From Rhizobium sp. GN54 (GTDB lineage Bacteria > Pseudomonadota > Alphaproteobacteria > Rhizobiales > Rhizobiaceae): a stretch of DNA of 64,000 nt. This document shows, piece by piece, positions 25,183-33,877 of the stretch (position 1 is its first letter; each line of letters opens with the position of its first letter). The stretch covers positions 124,001-188,000 of the forward strand of contig NZ_JAJNCZ010000002.1 in the NCBI RefSeq assembly GCF_021026345.1, written 5' to 3'. The position numbers were made by a program, and so were the translations under genes. Under the pieces are notes generated by a model that saw only the letters and a list, made by a program, of their open reading frames with translations, had not been told where the DNA came from and did no database searches.

Positions 25183-26375
25183 GCGGATTTCCTTTCTGCT
25201 TCGATGCTTTCCAGCTCTGCCAGGATCTCGTTCGTGTGTTCACCAAGCCGCGGGCTCGGATGCTCGTAGACCAGCGGCGTCTCGGAGAAGACGATCGGCG
25301 TGCGCACGCCGGGGATCCGGTTGCCGTCGCGGTCGGCAAGGTCGAGACGCAGGCCGCGGGCCTTGACCTGCGGGTCGTCGAAGGTCTCGGCAATCGAATT
25401 GATCGGCCCGGCGGGCACGCCGTTCTCCTCGCAGGCCGCCAGAAGTGCTGCCTTGCCCCACTGCCGGCTGCGCTCCAGGATCAGCGGGCGCAAAGCATCG
25501 CGGTGCCTGACGCGCGAGCGGTTGGTGGCGAAGCGCTCGTCGGTGGCAGGCCCGTCGAGGCCGAGAATGGCGCAGAGGCGCTGGAACTGGCCGTCATTGC
25601 CGACGGCGAGGATCATGTACCCGTCCGCCGTCTCGATCACCTCGTAGGGGGTGATGTTGGGATGGGCGTTGCCGAGCCGGGTGGGGGCTGTGCCGGAGAC
25701 GAGATAGTTCATGTTCTGGTTGGCCATGACCGCGGACTGGACGTCCAGCAGCGCCATGTCGATCTGCTGGCCCTTGCCGGTGCGCAGCGCATGGATGAGG
25801 GCCGCCTGGATCGCGGTCACGGCATAGATGCCGGTGAAGATGTCGGCAATGGCGACACCCGCCTTCATCGGCTCGCCATCGGCAGCACCGGTCACCGACA
25901 TGAAGCCGGACATGCCCTGGACGATGTAGTCGTAGCCGGCGCGGGCGGCATAGGGGCCGTCCTGGCCGAAACCGGTGATGGAGCAATAGACGAGTTTGGG
26001 ATTGTCGGCTGCGAGGCTCTCATAGTCGAGGCCGTATTTCTTCAGCCCGCCGACCTTGAAGTTCTCGATGACGATATCGGCCGTGCGCACCAGCCGCCGG
26101 ACGATCGAAAGGCCTTCCTCGGAACGGAAATCGGCGGTGATCGAGCGCTTGTTGCGGTTGGTCGAATGATAATAGGCGGCCGAGAGGTTCTCGCCATCAC
26201 TGCCGGTGACGAAGGGCGGGCCCCAGGCGCGGGTGTCGTCGCCGCCGTCGGGGTTTTCGACCTTGATCACGTCGGCGCCGAGATCGGCCAGCATCTGGCC
26301 GGCCCAGGGACCGGCGAGGACGCGCGCAAGCTCGATGACGCGGATGCCGGAAAGCGGCAGGTTCTTCTCGTCCAT
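25179..26375 (-). CDS. CaiB/BaiF (class III) CoA-transferase
   Basis: Cytoplasmic CoA-transferase of 398 residues. Family opening GIRVIELARVLAGPWAGQMLADLGADVIKVENP, NRNKRSITADFRSEEG, and the catalytic aspartate in GVAIADIFTGIYAV (about residue 175). These enzymes move CoA between carboxylic acids. AAGGAGG stands six bases before ATG 26375. The stop overlaps the start of the TPP enzyme, so a product acyl-CoA or free acid may be handed on to it. Confidence 0.93.
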   Translation of the reverse strand: MDEKNLPLSGIRVIELARVLAGPWAGQMLADLGADVIKVENPDGGDDTRAWGPPFVTGSDGENLSAAYYHSTNRNKRSITADFRSEEGLSIVRRLVRTADIVIENFKVGGLKKYGLDYESLAADNPKLVYCSITGFGQDGPYAARAGYDYIVQGMSGFMSVTGAADGEPMKAGVAIADIFTGIYAVTAIQAALIHALRTGKGQQIDMALLDVQSAVMANQNMNYLVSGTAPTRLGNAHPNITPYEVIETADGYMILAVGNDGQFQRLCAILGLDGPATDERFATNRSRVRHRDALRPLILERSRQWGKAALLAACEENGVPAGPINSIAETFDDPQVKARGLRLDLADRDGNRIPGVRTPIVFSETPLVYEHPSPRLGEHTNEILAELESIEAERKSA

Positions 26376-26554
26376 CGGTATCCTCCTTGCCGTCGCCGCC
26401 GTCCTTTTCGGATTCTGGGTTGCGACGCAGGACGTCTGGATATCAAAAAGGCCGGCGCGGAGATAGCACCAAGGCCGCATGGGTTGATGAGCCTTGGGAC
26501 TTACCCCCTTGACCTTGCGCAATTCCGGCGGCTCCGCGGCCGCCCGGCCCGGGA

Positions 26555-27508
26555 TCAGGCGAGCGGCGGCAGCGGGGGAAGCGTGGCGCGCCTGCGCAGC
26601 TTGTGCTCGCGCCAGATCACGTAGAGGCCGGAGCCGATGATGATCGAGATGCCGAGCCATTTCAGCGGATCGGGCAGGTCGCCGAACACCCACCAGCCGA
26701 GTGCCGTGGCCGAGACGATCTCGAGATATTGCAGCGGCGCCAACACGGAGGCCGGCGCATTGCGGTAGGCATAGGCGCCGAAGATGCCGGAAATGGTCGC
26801 GGCGATGCCGGCGCCGACGATGTAGAACGCCGCATCGCCCTGCGGCAGGACGGGCGTGAAGGCGGGCCAGCCGAGCGAGCCGCCGACGAGAAGGGCGAGG
26901 CCGGCGAAGCCCGCGCCCCACAGGCCGGTGTGAAGCTGCATGGACCAGGGATCCTCGCTCTGCGCGGCGAGCCGGGTGATGAGCAGATAGACCGCCAGCG
27001 CGAAGGCTGAGACAATCGGCAACAGCGCGACGAGACCCACTTCCTGCAGGCTCGGCTGGATGACGAGCAGCGCGCCGAGGAAGCCCACGGCGCAGGCGGT
27101 ATAGCGCCGCCAGCCGATCGTCTCCTTCAGGAAGATCGCGCCGAGGATCGTCAGGATGATCGGCTCGACGAAGAAGATCGCTAGCGCATCGGCAACCTCC
27201 ATGACGGCAAGTGCCGTGACGAAGCTGATCATGACGATCGCCGTCATTAGGCCGCGCACCGCATGCAGCGCCACCTTCCGGCGGGTGAGGTCGAACAGCG
27301 TGCCGCGCCAGAGCACGATCGGTACCAGGGTCAGCGTCTGGAACAGGAAGCGGCAGAGCGTGATCACCGTGGCGGGGACGTCGACCACCGCCAGCTTGGA
27401 GAAGATGTCGATCACCGGCGCGATCAGCACGGAGACGACCATCAGCGCCAGGCCGATGCCGACTTCGTTGCGGGGGGCGATTTTCGGCGATGCCGGATGG
27501 GTGGTCAT
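26555..27508 (-). CDS. DMT-superfamily permease (EamA), copy 1
   Basis: Inner-membrane permease of 317 residues made of two EamA repeats of five spans each (ten spans in all), e.g. EPIILTILGAIFLKETIGWRRY closing repeat one and LEIVSATALGWWVFGDLPDPLKWLG in repeat two. Family members export amino acids or metabolites. ATG 27508 is chosen; the frame open to 27607 overlaps the hydrolase gene. It follows the hydrolase gene by seven bases, suggesting co-transcription. Confidence 0.88.
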   Translation of the reverse strand: MTTHPASPKIAPRNEVGIGLALMVVSVLIAPVIDIFSKLAVVDVPATVITLCRFLFQTLTLVPIVLWRGTLFDLTRRKVALHAVRGLMTAIVMISFVTALAVMEVADALAIFFVEPIILTILGAIFLKETIGWRRYTACAVGFLGALLVIQPSLQEVGLVALLPIVSAFALAVYLLITRLAAQSEDPWSMQLHTGLWGAGFAGLALLVGGSLGWPAFTPVLPQGDAAFYIVGAGIAATISGIFGAYAYRNAPASVLAPLQYLEIVSATALGWWVFGDLPDPLKWLGISIIIGSGLYVIWREHKLRRRATLPPLPPLA

Positions 27509-27515
27509 GTCTTCT

Positions 27516-28496
27516 TTACCGGTTCTGGCGCGCGACCCTCTGGCACCAGCGGCAGAAGTCCTCGAGGGGACCTTCGCGCAGGTCCTGCCGCTCCAGCAGG
27601 GTTTCATGGCGCAGACCGCGATAGACGACGCCGGTCACGTCGGCAAGGCCTCTCTTCTTCAGCCGCCTGGCCATCCAGGCGACGGCGCGGCCGAAATCCG
27701 TCGCCGGGTCCTCGTCGCCGCCGACGAGATGGACGGGCAGGGCGCGGGGCAGGCGGTCGATGCGCGTCGGCGATGCGGCCTCGTAGGTCATGGCGAAGAT
27801 GTCGCGCCAGAGCGAGACGCTGGCGTCGAAGCCGCAAAGCGGGTCGGCGACGTAGCGCGCCACCTCGGCCTCGTCATGCGACAACCAGTCGAAGTCCGTC
27901 CGCCGGTCCGGGATCGTCTTCGCCCAGGCGCCGAAGGTGAGTTGCGGCAGCAGCGCGCTCGGCACGTCGGACCCCTTCAGCATGCGCTCGGCGCGCAGGA
28001 TCGCCTGTGCGGCGCGGCCGGCCAGCCCGGGGGCGAGGTTGGAATTCCAGACCGCCAGCGCATCGATCTTGCCGGGGTGGGCCTCGGCGAAGGACAGCGC
28101 GAGGAGCCCGCCCATGGAATGGCCGAACTGGATGACCGGCAGGCCGGGGTGGCGGCCGGCGGCCATCTGGCGAACGGCCAGCATGTCTTCCACCGCGATC
28201 CGGTGGCCGTCGCGCGTGGCGAAGCGGCCAAGCGGCGCGTCGGGCGCGGTCGTCCGGCCATGGCCGCGATGGTCGTGGGCATAGACGTGGAAGCCTGCCG
28301 CCGCGAGGTGTCCGGCGAAGGCGCCGTATCGCCCGGAATGCTCGGCCAGGCCGTGGCTGACCAGCACGATGCCCAGGGGCGCGACGGAGGCTGTCGCGTG
28401 GCGCAGGGCGAGGCGGGCGCCGGTCGGGCTCTGGAGCGGCGGCATCTCGGAAAACATCGTGGGCGGGTCTCCGGCGGATCGGGCGTCGATGGCCAT
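27516..28496 (-). CDS. alpha/beta hydrolase (monoacylglycerol-lipase/lysophospholipase type)
   Basis: Serine hydrolase of 326 residues. The oxyanion region VSHGLAEHSGRYGAFAGHL and DHRGHGRT precede the nucleophile elbow GHSMGG; the acid and histidine are in VGGDEDPATD and GLRHETLLE. This matches S33/Hydrolase_4 lysophospholipases such as PldB. Several starts are possible: ATG 28496 behind AAGAGAA, or ATG 28457 behind GGAGA. Probably co-transcribed with the permease 7 bases downstream. Confidence 0.88.
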   Translation of the reverse strand: MAIDARSAGDPPTMFSEMPPLQSPTGARLALRHATASVAPLGIVLVSHGLAEHSGRYGAFAGHLAAAGFHVYAHDHRGHGRTTAPDAPLGRFATRDGHRIAVEDMLAVRQMAAGRHPGLPVIQFGHSMGGLLALSFAEAHPGKIDALAVWNSNLAPGLAGRAAQAILRAERMLKGSDVPSALLPQLTFGAWAKTIPDRRTDFDWLSHDEAEVARYVADPLCGFDASVSLWRDIFAMTYEAASPTRIDRLPRALPVHLVGGDEDPATDFGRAVAWMARRLKKRGLADVTGVVYRGLRHETLLERQDLREGPLEDFCRWCQRVARQNR

Positions 28497-28643
28497 GAAA
28501 TCGATTTCTCTTGGAATAGCAATCACATCGCCGGGGGAGATCATCCAGCAAGGGACAGTCGGAAAAGTCTGCAAAATTCCAGGTTGCATTTTTCGCGCTT
28601 ATGTTGATTAATGTTTCTGTTTTGTTCTTGTTGGAGTGTCGCC

Positions 28644-29399
28644 ATGATGTCGAGACTTGCATGCCATCTCGCCGCCTTCGCGCTTGTCGTTGGAGCCTTC
28701 GTATCGCCGGCGCTTGCCGTGACGCTCCCGGAGCAGCCTGCGAGCGAGACCAGCGGGGACGGGACGACGCGCCATGTCCTGGCGCTGACGTGGCAGCCGG
28801 GATTCTGCCTCACCCGGCCCGCACTTGCCGAATGCGCTCCGGAAGGGCGCGGAGCGGCGCCGGGCGGGCTGACCCTGCACGGGCTGTGGCAGGTGCGCAA
28901 GAGCTACTGCGGCATCGATGCGGAGCTGAAGCGACGCGACCGTTCCGGGCGATGGAGCGACCTGCCGGAACTCGTCCTGGCCGAGCGGACGGCGAAGCGG
29001 CTGTCCATGGCCATGCCCGGTACGGCCTCTGGCCTTGACCGCCACCAGTGGCTGATGAACGGCACCTGCCATGCCGCCACCGCGGAGGACTATTATGGCC
29101 GCTCGCTCGACTTTCTGGACACGGTCAACGGGTCGGCCGTCGGTGCGTTCTTCGCGGCGCATGCGGGCGAGACGGTGACGATGGCCGACGTCGCCGCCGC
29201 CTTTGACAGCGCCTTCGGCAGGGGTGCGGGCGAGCGGATCCGCCTGCGATGCCGGACCGTCGACGGCCAGGCCGTGGTGACCGGGCTGACGATCGGGCTC
29301 TCGGCGGCGGACGGCGACCTGCGATCGCTGATCCAGGGCGCTTCGGTCACGACGTCGGAGTGCGGCGCGGGCCTGCTGGCCCCGGCCGATGACCGATGA
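28644..29399 (+). CDS. ribonuclease T2 family protein with altered second catalytic motif
   Basis: Secreted or periplasmic protein of 251 residues. A signal peptide spans about 1-25 (ending SPALAV). The first T2 motif is intact, LTLHGLWQ with its histidine, and several cysteines fit the family disulphides. The second motif reads HQWLMNGTC where active enzymes have HEWxKHGTC: the catalytic Glu is Gln, the Lys is Met and the second His is Asn. RNA cleavage may be lost or much weaker. GGAG lies seven bases before ATG 28644. Otherwise full length, with no frameshift. Confidence 0.85.
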   Translation: MMSRLACHLAAFALVVGAFVSPALAVTLPEQPASETSGDGTTRHVLALTWQPGFCLTRPALAECAPEGRGAAPGGLTLHGLWQVRKSYCGIDAELKRRDRSGRWSDLPELVLAERTAKRLSMAMPGTASGLDRHQWLMNGTCHAATAEDYYGRSLDFLDTVNGSAVGAFFAAHAGETVTMADVAAAFDSAFGRGAGERIRLRCRTVDGQAVVTGLTIGLSAADGDLRSLIQGASVTTSECGAGLLAPADDR

Positions 29400-29426
29400 A
29401 CCGAAGGTCGGGTGGCGGGAGACACC

Positions 29427-29444
29427 CGCCGGGGCTTCCCGGCG
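29427..29444 (+). terminator. hairpin after the RNase T2 gene
   Basis: CGCCGGG-GCTT-CCCGGCG, a perfect 7-base-pair stem 27 bases past the stop. There is no U-run, so it is a weak terminator candidate. The rest of the 240-base gap to ettA holds no recognisable gene. Confidence 0.4.
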
Positions 29445-29639
29445 GTCGTTCCTGGCGACGTGGCCCGTTCCGGCGCCGTGCTGCCGTAGGTATGGCCCGG
29501 CCGGTTGCGTTCGGCAAGGCGGATGGCCGGTCCGGCAAAGACGGGCAAATCGGCTCGCAGGCGCGGTCGCCGCATTGCCGCTGGCGGGGAATTCGCCTAC
29601 ATAGCGGGCAAATTTCTTCCGATGCGGAGTACACGCGGT

Positions 29640-31289
29640 ATGGCACGTCAGTTCATCTATCACATGTCGGGGCTCAACAAGGCCTATGGCAACAAGAAGA
29701 TCCTCGAAAACATCCACCTGTCCTTCTATCCGGACGCCAAGATCGGCATCCTCGGTCCGAACGGCGCCGGCAAGTCGACCGTGCTGAAGATCATGGCCGG
29801 CCTGGACAAGGAGTGGACGGGCGAGGCCTGGCTCGCCGACGGTGCGAGCCTCGGCTACCTGCCGCAGGAGCCGCAGCTCGACGCGTCGAAGACCGTCATG
29901 GAGAACGTGATGGAAGGGGTGGCCGACAAGAAGGCGATCCTCGACCGCTACAACGAACTGATGATGAACTATTCGGACGAGACGGCCGAAGAGGGCGCCA
30001 AGCTGCAGGACATTATCGACAGCCAGAACCTCTGGGACCTCGAGAGCCAGGTGGAGATGGCGATGGACGCGCTGCGCTGCCCGCCGGGCGACGCGGCAGT
30101 AGACAACCTCTCGGGCGGCGAGAAGCGCCGCGTCGCGCTCTGCCAGCTTCTGCTGCGCCAGCCCGACCTCCTGCTCCTCGACGAGCCGACCAACCATCTC
30201 GACGCCGAGACGATCGCCTGGCTGGAAAAGCACCTGCGCGAATATCCGGGCGCCATCCTGATGGTCACCCACGACCGCTACTTCCTCGACAACGTCACCG
30301 GCTGGATCCTCGAGCTCGACCGCGGCCGCGGCATCCCCTACGAGGGCAACTATTCCGCCTATCTGCAGGCCAAGGCCAAGCGCATGGCGCAGGAGGAGCG
30401 CGAGGAGGGCGCCCGCCAGAAGGCCCTGTCGCGCGAACAGGAATGGATCGCGTCCTCGCCGAAGGCCCGCCAGGCCAAGTCGAAGGCGCGTATCCGCGCC
30501 TATGACGAACTGGTGGCAGCCGCCGAGAACCGTCGTCCCGGCGAGGCGCAGATCATCATCCCGGTCGGCGAGCGCCTCGGCCAAGTGGTCATCGAGGCGG
30601 AGAACCTGACGAAGTCCTATGGCGACCGGGTGCTGTTCGAGAACCTCACCTTCAAGCTGCCGCCGGGCGGGATCGTCGGCGTCATCGGCCCGAACGGCGC
30701 CGGCAAGTCGACGCTGTTCAAGCTGATCACCGGGCAGGAGACGCCGGACAGCGGCGACATCCGCGTCGGCGAGACGGTCGATCTCGGCTATGTCGACCAG
30801 AGCCGCGATTCACTCGCCGGCGACAAGACCGTGTGGGAGGAGATCTCCGGCGGCAACGACGTGATCAAGCTCGGCAAGTACGAGATGAATTCGCGCGCCT
30901 ATTGCGGCGCCTTCAACTTCAAGGGCGGCGACCAGCAGCAGAAGGTCGGCACGCTGTCCGGCGGCCAGCGCAACCGCGTGCACCTCGCCAAGATGCTGAA
31001 GGCCGGCGGCAACGTCATCCTGCTCGACGAACCGACCAACGACCTCGACACCGAGACGCTGGGCGCGCTCGAGGACGCGCTGGAAAACTTCGCCGGCTGC
31101 GCGGTCATCATCAGCCACGACCGCATGTTCCTCGACCGGCTGGCAACCCATATCCTCGCCTTCGAGGGCGACAGCCGGGTCGAATGGTTCGAGGGCAACT
31201 TCGAGGACTACGAACAGGACAAGATCCGCCGCCTCGGTCCGGAGTCGGTCAATCCGAAGCGCGTCACCTACAAGCGCCTGACGCGCTGA
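29640..31289 (+). CDS. ettA: ABC-F translation factor EttA (energy-dependent translational throttle)
   Basis: Cytoplasmic, ribosome-binding ATPase of 549 residues with two tandem ABC domains and no membrane part. Walker A motifs: GPNGAGKS at about residues 39-46 and again near 355; signatures LSGGEKRR and LSGGQRNR; Walker [15 protein letters not shown] and [14 protein letters not shown]. An arginine/glutamate-rich linker between the domains contacts the E/P-site tRNA in EttA. It gates the first elongation step according to the ATP/ADP ratio. The family length is about 555. Monocistronic, closed by a strong terminator. Confidence 0.96.
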   Translation: MARQFIYHMSGLNKAYGNKKILENIHLSFYPDAKIGILGPNGAGKSTVLKIMAGLDKEWTGEAWLADGASLGYLPQEPQLDASKTVMENVMEGVADKKAILDRYNELMMNYSDETAEEGAKLQDIIDSQNLWDLESQVEMAMDALRCPPGDAAVDNLSGGEKRRVALCQLLLRQPDLLLLDEPTNHLDAETIAWLEKHLREYPGAILMVTHDRYFLDNVTGWILELDRGRGIPYEGNYSAYLQAKAKRMAQEEREEGARQKALSREQEWIASSPKARQAKSKARIRAYDELVAAAENRRPGEAQIIIPVGERLGQVVIEAENLTKSYGDRVLFENLTFKLPPGGIVGVIGPNGAGKSTLFKLITGQETPDSGDIRVGETVDLGYVDQSRDSLAGDKTVWEEISGGNDVIKLGKYEMNSRAYCGAFNFKGGDQQQKVGTLSGGQRNRVHLAKMLKAGGNVILLDEPTNDLDTETLGALEDALENFAGCAVIISHDRMFLDRLATHILAFEGDSRVEWFEGNFEDYEQDKIRRLGPESVNPKRVTYKRLTR

Positions 31290-31312
31290 CGCGCCGTCCT
31301 CACCGCCATTCG

Positions 31313-31347
31313 TCGGGCGCAGCATGCAGGCCGCATGCTGCGCCCGA
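31313..31347 (+). terminator. strong terminator after ettA
   Basis: A perfect 15-base-pair stem, TCGGGCGCAGCATGC with its complement, a 5-base loop, then TGTGTTTT. It starts 24 bases beyond the ettA stop. Confidence 0.9.
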
Positions 31348-31435
31348 TGTGTTTTCGGACGAAGGTTTCCGGAGGCGATCGTCGCGGAATTGGCCCCGTG
31401 CAAAGATTACGGCTTGCGCTCTTCTAAATCATGAC

Positions 31436-31457
31436 ATAAACATATCTTTATATCTTG
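31436..31457 (+). promoter_or_regulatory. A/T-rich candidate operator of the ArsR/methyltransferase regulator
   Basis: ATAAA-N6-TTTAT (31436-31451) overlaps a direct repeat ATATCTTT/ATATCTTG (31442-31457). It is 20-40 bases ahead of the regulator start in otherwise G+C-rich DNA. Methionine-cycle ArsR regulators (SahR group) bind A/T-rich palindromes in front of their own and met genes, which fits. Confidence 0.5.
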
Positions 31458-31475
31458 ATTGGCGCGGGTGGGCAT

Positions 31476-32483
31476 GTGACGAAACTGGGCTTGGACGACA
31501 TTGTAGAGGTTCTGAAGACCGCTGGCGAATCGACCCGGCTGAGGCTGCTGGCGCTGCTTTCCCGCGGCGACCTGACCGTGACCGACCTGACCGATATTCT
31601 CGGTCAGTCGCAGCCGCGCATTTCGCGCCACCTGAAGCTTCTCGCCGAGGCAGCGCTGATCGAGCGCTACCAGGAGGGCGCCTGGGCCTACTTCCGGCTC
31701 GCCCACGACGGCGCCGCGGTCGCGCTGGCGCGGCTGCTGCTGGAGCGGACCGATGCGGCCGATCCCGTCTTCAAGCGCGACGCCGAGCGACTGGACGTGC
31801 TGAAGCGGGCGCGGGCGGAGAAGGCGCAGGCCTATTTCAGCCGCAATGCCGCCGAATGGGACGAACTGCGCCGGCTGCATGTCAGCGAGGCGGAGGTGGA
31901 GGCGGCCCTGCTCGAGCTCATCGGCGAGGAGCCGGTCGAGGCGTTTCTCGATCTCGGCACCGGCACCGGCCGCATCCTGCAGCTTTTCGAGGGCCTGTAC
32001 CGGCGCGGCGTTGGCGTCGACGCCAGCCGCGACATGCTGGCGGTGGCGCGTGCCAACCTCGACCGTGCCGGCATCACCAAGGCCTCCATCCGCCATGGCG
32101 ACATCTTCAACCTGCCGCTCGAGCGCGACGAGTTCGACGTGGTGACGATCCATCAGGTGCTGCATTTCCTCGACGAGCCGAGCTCGGCGATCGCGGAGGC
32201 CGCGCGCATGCTGAAGCCGGCCGGCCGGCTGGTCATCATCGACCTTGCGCCGCACGGGCTGGAGCACCTGCGCGACGAGCACGCCCATCTGCGCCTGGGC
32301 TTCTCGCACCAGCAGATGCAGGAGTGGCTGGAGCAGGCCGGACTGTCGCCGGAACAAGCTATCGACCTGAGGCCTGCGGGCGCCGGGCCCGATGCGCTGA
32401 CGGTGACGATCTGGCTGGCACGGGACCAGCGCGTCGCGGCGGACCATGCCGAACCCCTCATCGCCATCGGCCGGAGACACTGA
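31476..32483 (+). CDS. ArsR regulator fused to a SAM-methyltransferase domain (SahR-like)
   Basis: Product of 335 residues. The N-terminal 90 residues are an ArsR winged helix (ILGQSQPRISRHLKLLAEAALIERYQEGAWAYF). The rest is a class I methyltransferase fold with the SAM motif FLDLGTGTGRILQLF and later VVTIHQVLHFLDEPS. This architecture matches SahR, which senses S-adenosylhomocysteine and represses methionine-cycle genes; the fold serves as a ligand pocket. No ATG fits; GTG 31476 is the likely start, with TTG 31455 as alternative. It is followed one base later by metF, which it presumably controls. Confidence 0.88.
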   Translation: MTKLGLDDIVEVLKTAGESTRLRLLALLSRGDLTVTDLTDILGQSQPRISRHLKLLAEAALIERYQEGAWAYFRLAHDGAAVALARLLLERTDAADPVFKRDAERLDVLKRARAEKAQAYFSRNAAEWDELRRLHVSEAEVEAALLELIGEEPVEAFLDLGTGTGRILQLFEGLYRRGVGVDASRDMLAVARANLDRAGITKASIRHGDIFNLPLERDEFDVVTIHQVLHFLDEPSSAIAEAARMLKPAGRLVIIDLAPHGLEHLRDEHAHLRLGFSHQQMQEWLEQAGLSPEQAIDLRPAGAGPDALTVTIWLARDQRVAADHAEPLIAIGRRH

Positions 32484-32484
32484 C

Positions 32485-33432
32485 ATGACGATCGCCACGA
32501 ACGCCGCTTCCAGGACCCCTGTCCCCAGCAACGGCGGCCGCAGCAGGGCCCCTAAGCTCTCCTTCGAATTCTTCCCGCCCAGGAGCGACGAGGCCGAGAA
32601 GCAGCTCGGCGAGACGATCGCGGAACTGGCCGCCTATGCGCCGGAATTCGTCTCCGTCACCTATGGCGCCGGCGGCTCCACCCGCGGGCCGACGCTTTCC
32701 ACCGTGTCGCGGATCCTGCGCGAGACCGCGCTTCCGGCCGGAGCACACCTGACCTGCGTCGGCGCCACGAAGGCCGAGGTCGCAGCTGTGGTCGAGGAGT
32801 TCCGGGCGGTGGGCGTCCGCCATTTCGTGGCCCTGCGCGGGGATCCCGCCGGTGGCATCGGCGCCGCCTACGTGCCGTCGCCGGGCGGCTATGCCAACGC
32901 CGCCGAACTGGTCGCGGGCCTGAAGACGATCGCCGACTTCGAGATCTCCGTGTCGGCCTATCCGGAGAAGCATCCCGAAAGCCGCGACGTCGCAGCCGAT
33001 ATCGACATGCTCAAGCGCAAGGTCGACGCCGGCGCTGCGCGCGCCCTGACCCAGTTCTTCTTCGACAACGATCACTATGCCCGCTATCTCGACCGCGTGC
33101 GCGCGGCCGGCATCGAGATCCCGGTCGTGCCCGGCATCCTGCCGGTCCACAATCTCGCCCAGGTACAGAGGTTCGCCGGGCTCTGCGGGGCAAGCGTGCC
33201 GCAATGGCTGGCCGATCGCCTCGATCCGCTCGCCGATCGTCCCGAGGAGCGGGCCAAGGTGGCGATCGAACTTGCCGCGCGGCAGGTGGACGGCCTGATC
33301 GCGCTCGGCGTCGAGGAGTTTCACTTCTACACGATGAACCGCTCCGCGCTGGTGTCGGCAGTCCTCGACAGCACCGGCTTCGAACGCGGCGACGCCGTCA
33401 AGCGGGTGAGGGCGGAAGGCGCGGCAGCCTGA
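32485..33432 (+). CDS. metF: 5,10-methylenetetrahydrofolate reductase
   Basis: Cytoplasmic flavoenzyme of 315 residues reducing 5,10-methylene-THF to 5-methyl-THF, the methyl donor for methionine synthase. Family motifs: SFEFFPPRSDEAE at the start, FVSVTYGAGGSTR, HFVALRGDPAGG and ALTQFFFDNDHYARYLDRV, with the barrel's FAD residues between. ATG 32485 begins one base after the regulator stop, with GGAGACAC upstream. The usual length is about 300. Methionine synthase itself is not in this window. Confidence 0.96.
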   Translation: MTIATNAASRTPVPSNGGRSRAPKLSFEFFPPRSDEAEKQLGETIAELAAYAPEFVSVTYGAGGSTRGPTLSTVSRILRETALPAGAHLTCVGATKAEVAAVVEEFRAVGVRHFVALRGDPAGGIGAAYVPSPGGYANAAELVAGLKTIADFEISVSAYPEKHPESRDVAADIDMLKRKVDAGAARALTQFFFDNDHYARYLDRVRAAGIEIPVVPGILPVHNLAQVQRFAGLCGASVPQWLADRLDPLADRPEERAKVAIELAARQVDGLIALGVEEFHFYTMNRSALVSAVLDSTGFERGDAVKRVRAEGAAA

Positions 33433-33471
33433 GCGCACCTGTCGCCGGCGCCGGTCATGACCGGCAACGAA

Positions 33472-33502
33472 AAAACGCATGGCACTGTGGGCCATGCGTT
33501 TT
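33472..33502. terminator. bidirectional terminator between metF and the microprotein gene
   Basis: AAAACGCATGGC (33472-33483) pairs perfectly with GCCATGCGTTTT (33491-33502) over a 7-base loop. A-rich on one side and T-rich on the other, it can terminate both convergent transcripts. Confidence 0.9.
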
Positions 33503-33549
33503 CCAGAAATAGTCTCTGCGTTTTTTGGTCCTTGAGGACTACGCTGCCG

Positions 33550-33627
33550 TCAGATGAAAATCATGCTGGCGACGAAGAGGAACGCGGCACTGATCATCAG
33601 AACATTCAGGGAATGTGTGATACCCAT
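33550..33627 (-). CDS. 25-residue hydrophobic membrane microprotein
   Basis: A tiny gene with a near-perfect ribosome site (GGGAGG, seven bases before ATG 33627). It encodes MGITHSLN, then a single hydrophobic span, ending MIFI. The short soluble N-terminus and one span resemble small inner-membrane proteins that I recall as conserved between metF and the next genes in rhizobia; this is memory, not a search. Convergent with metF across a bidirectional terminator. Function unknown. Confidence 0.65.
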   Translation of the reverse strand: MGITHSLNVLMISAAFLFVASMIFI

Positions 33628-33877
33628 CGGCTGACCTCCCTTGCGTTGCGGGCCGATAATAGGTCCGAAAAATCCGTTTTGAAAAGTTGTTTGTGTGTTG
33701 CATTGCGGCATCACTGGATCTGCCGTCGGTTTTCCACAATTCTAAACAGCTGATCTTAAAAGCTATTTTGGCCTGCGCAGGCCTTCACGAAATCTTCACC
33801 TCGGTTAACGGCGGTGATCACGATTTCGTAGCAAAGAACGGTTCCGGGGCAGAATCAGTTCCATTCCGGCACGGTCG

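Noticed and set aside
23488-26375. A standard oxalate-degradation operon (frc-oxc)
   Set aside because: The layout fits, but the TPP enzyme lacks clear Oxc-specific resemblance and looks like an acetolactate-synthase paralogue; not strong enough to name.
33770-33783. GGCCTGCGCAGGCC as a protein-binding site
   Set aside because: A perfect 14-base palindrome, but it lies downstream of both flanking genes; a hairpin or chance G+C-rich palindrome is simpler.
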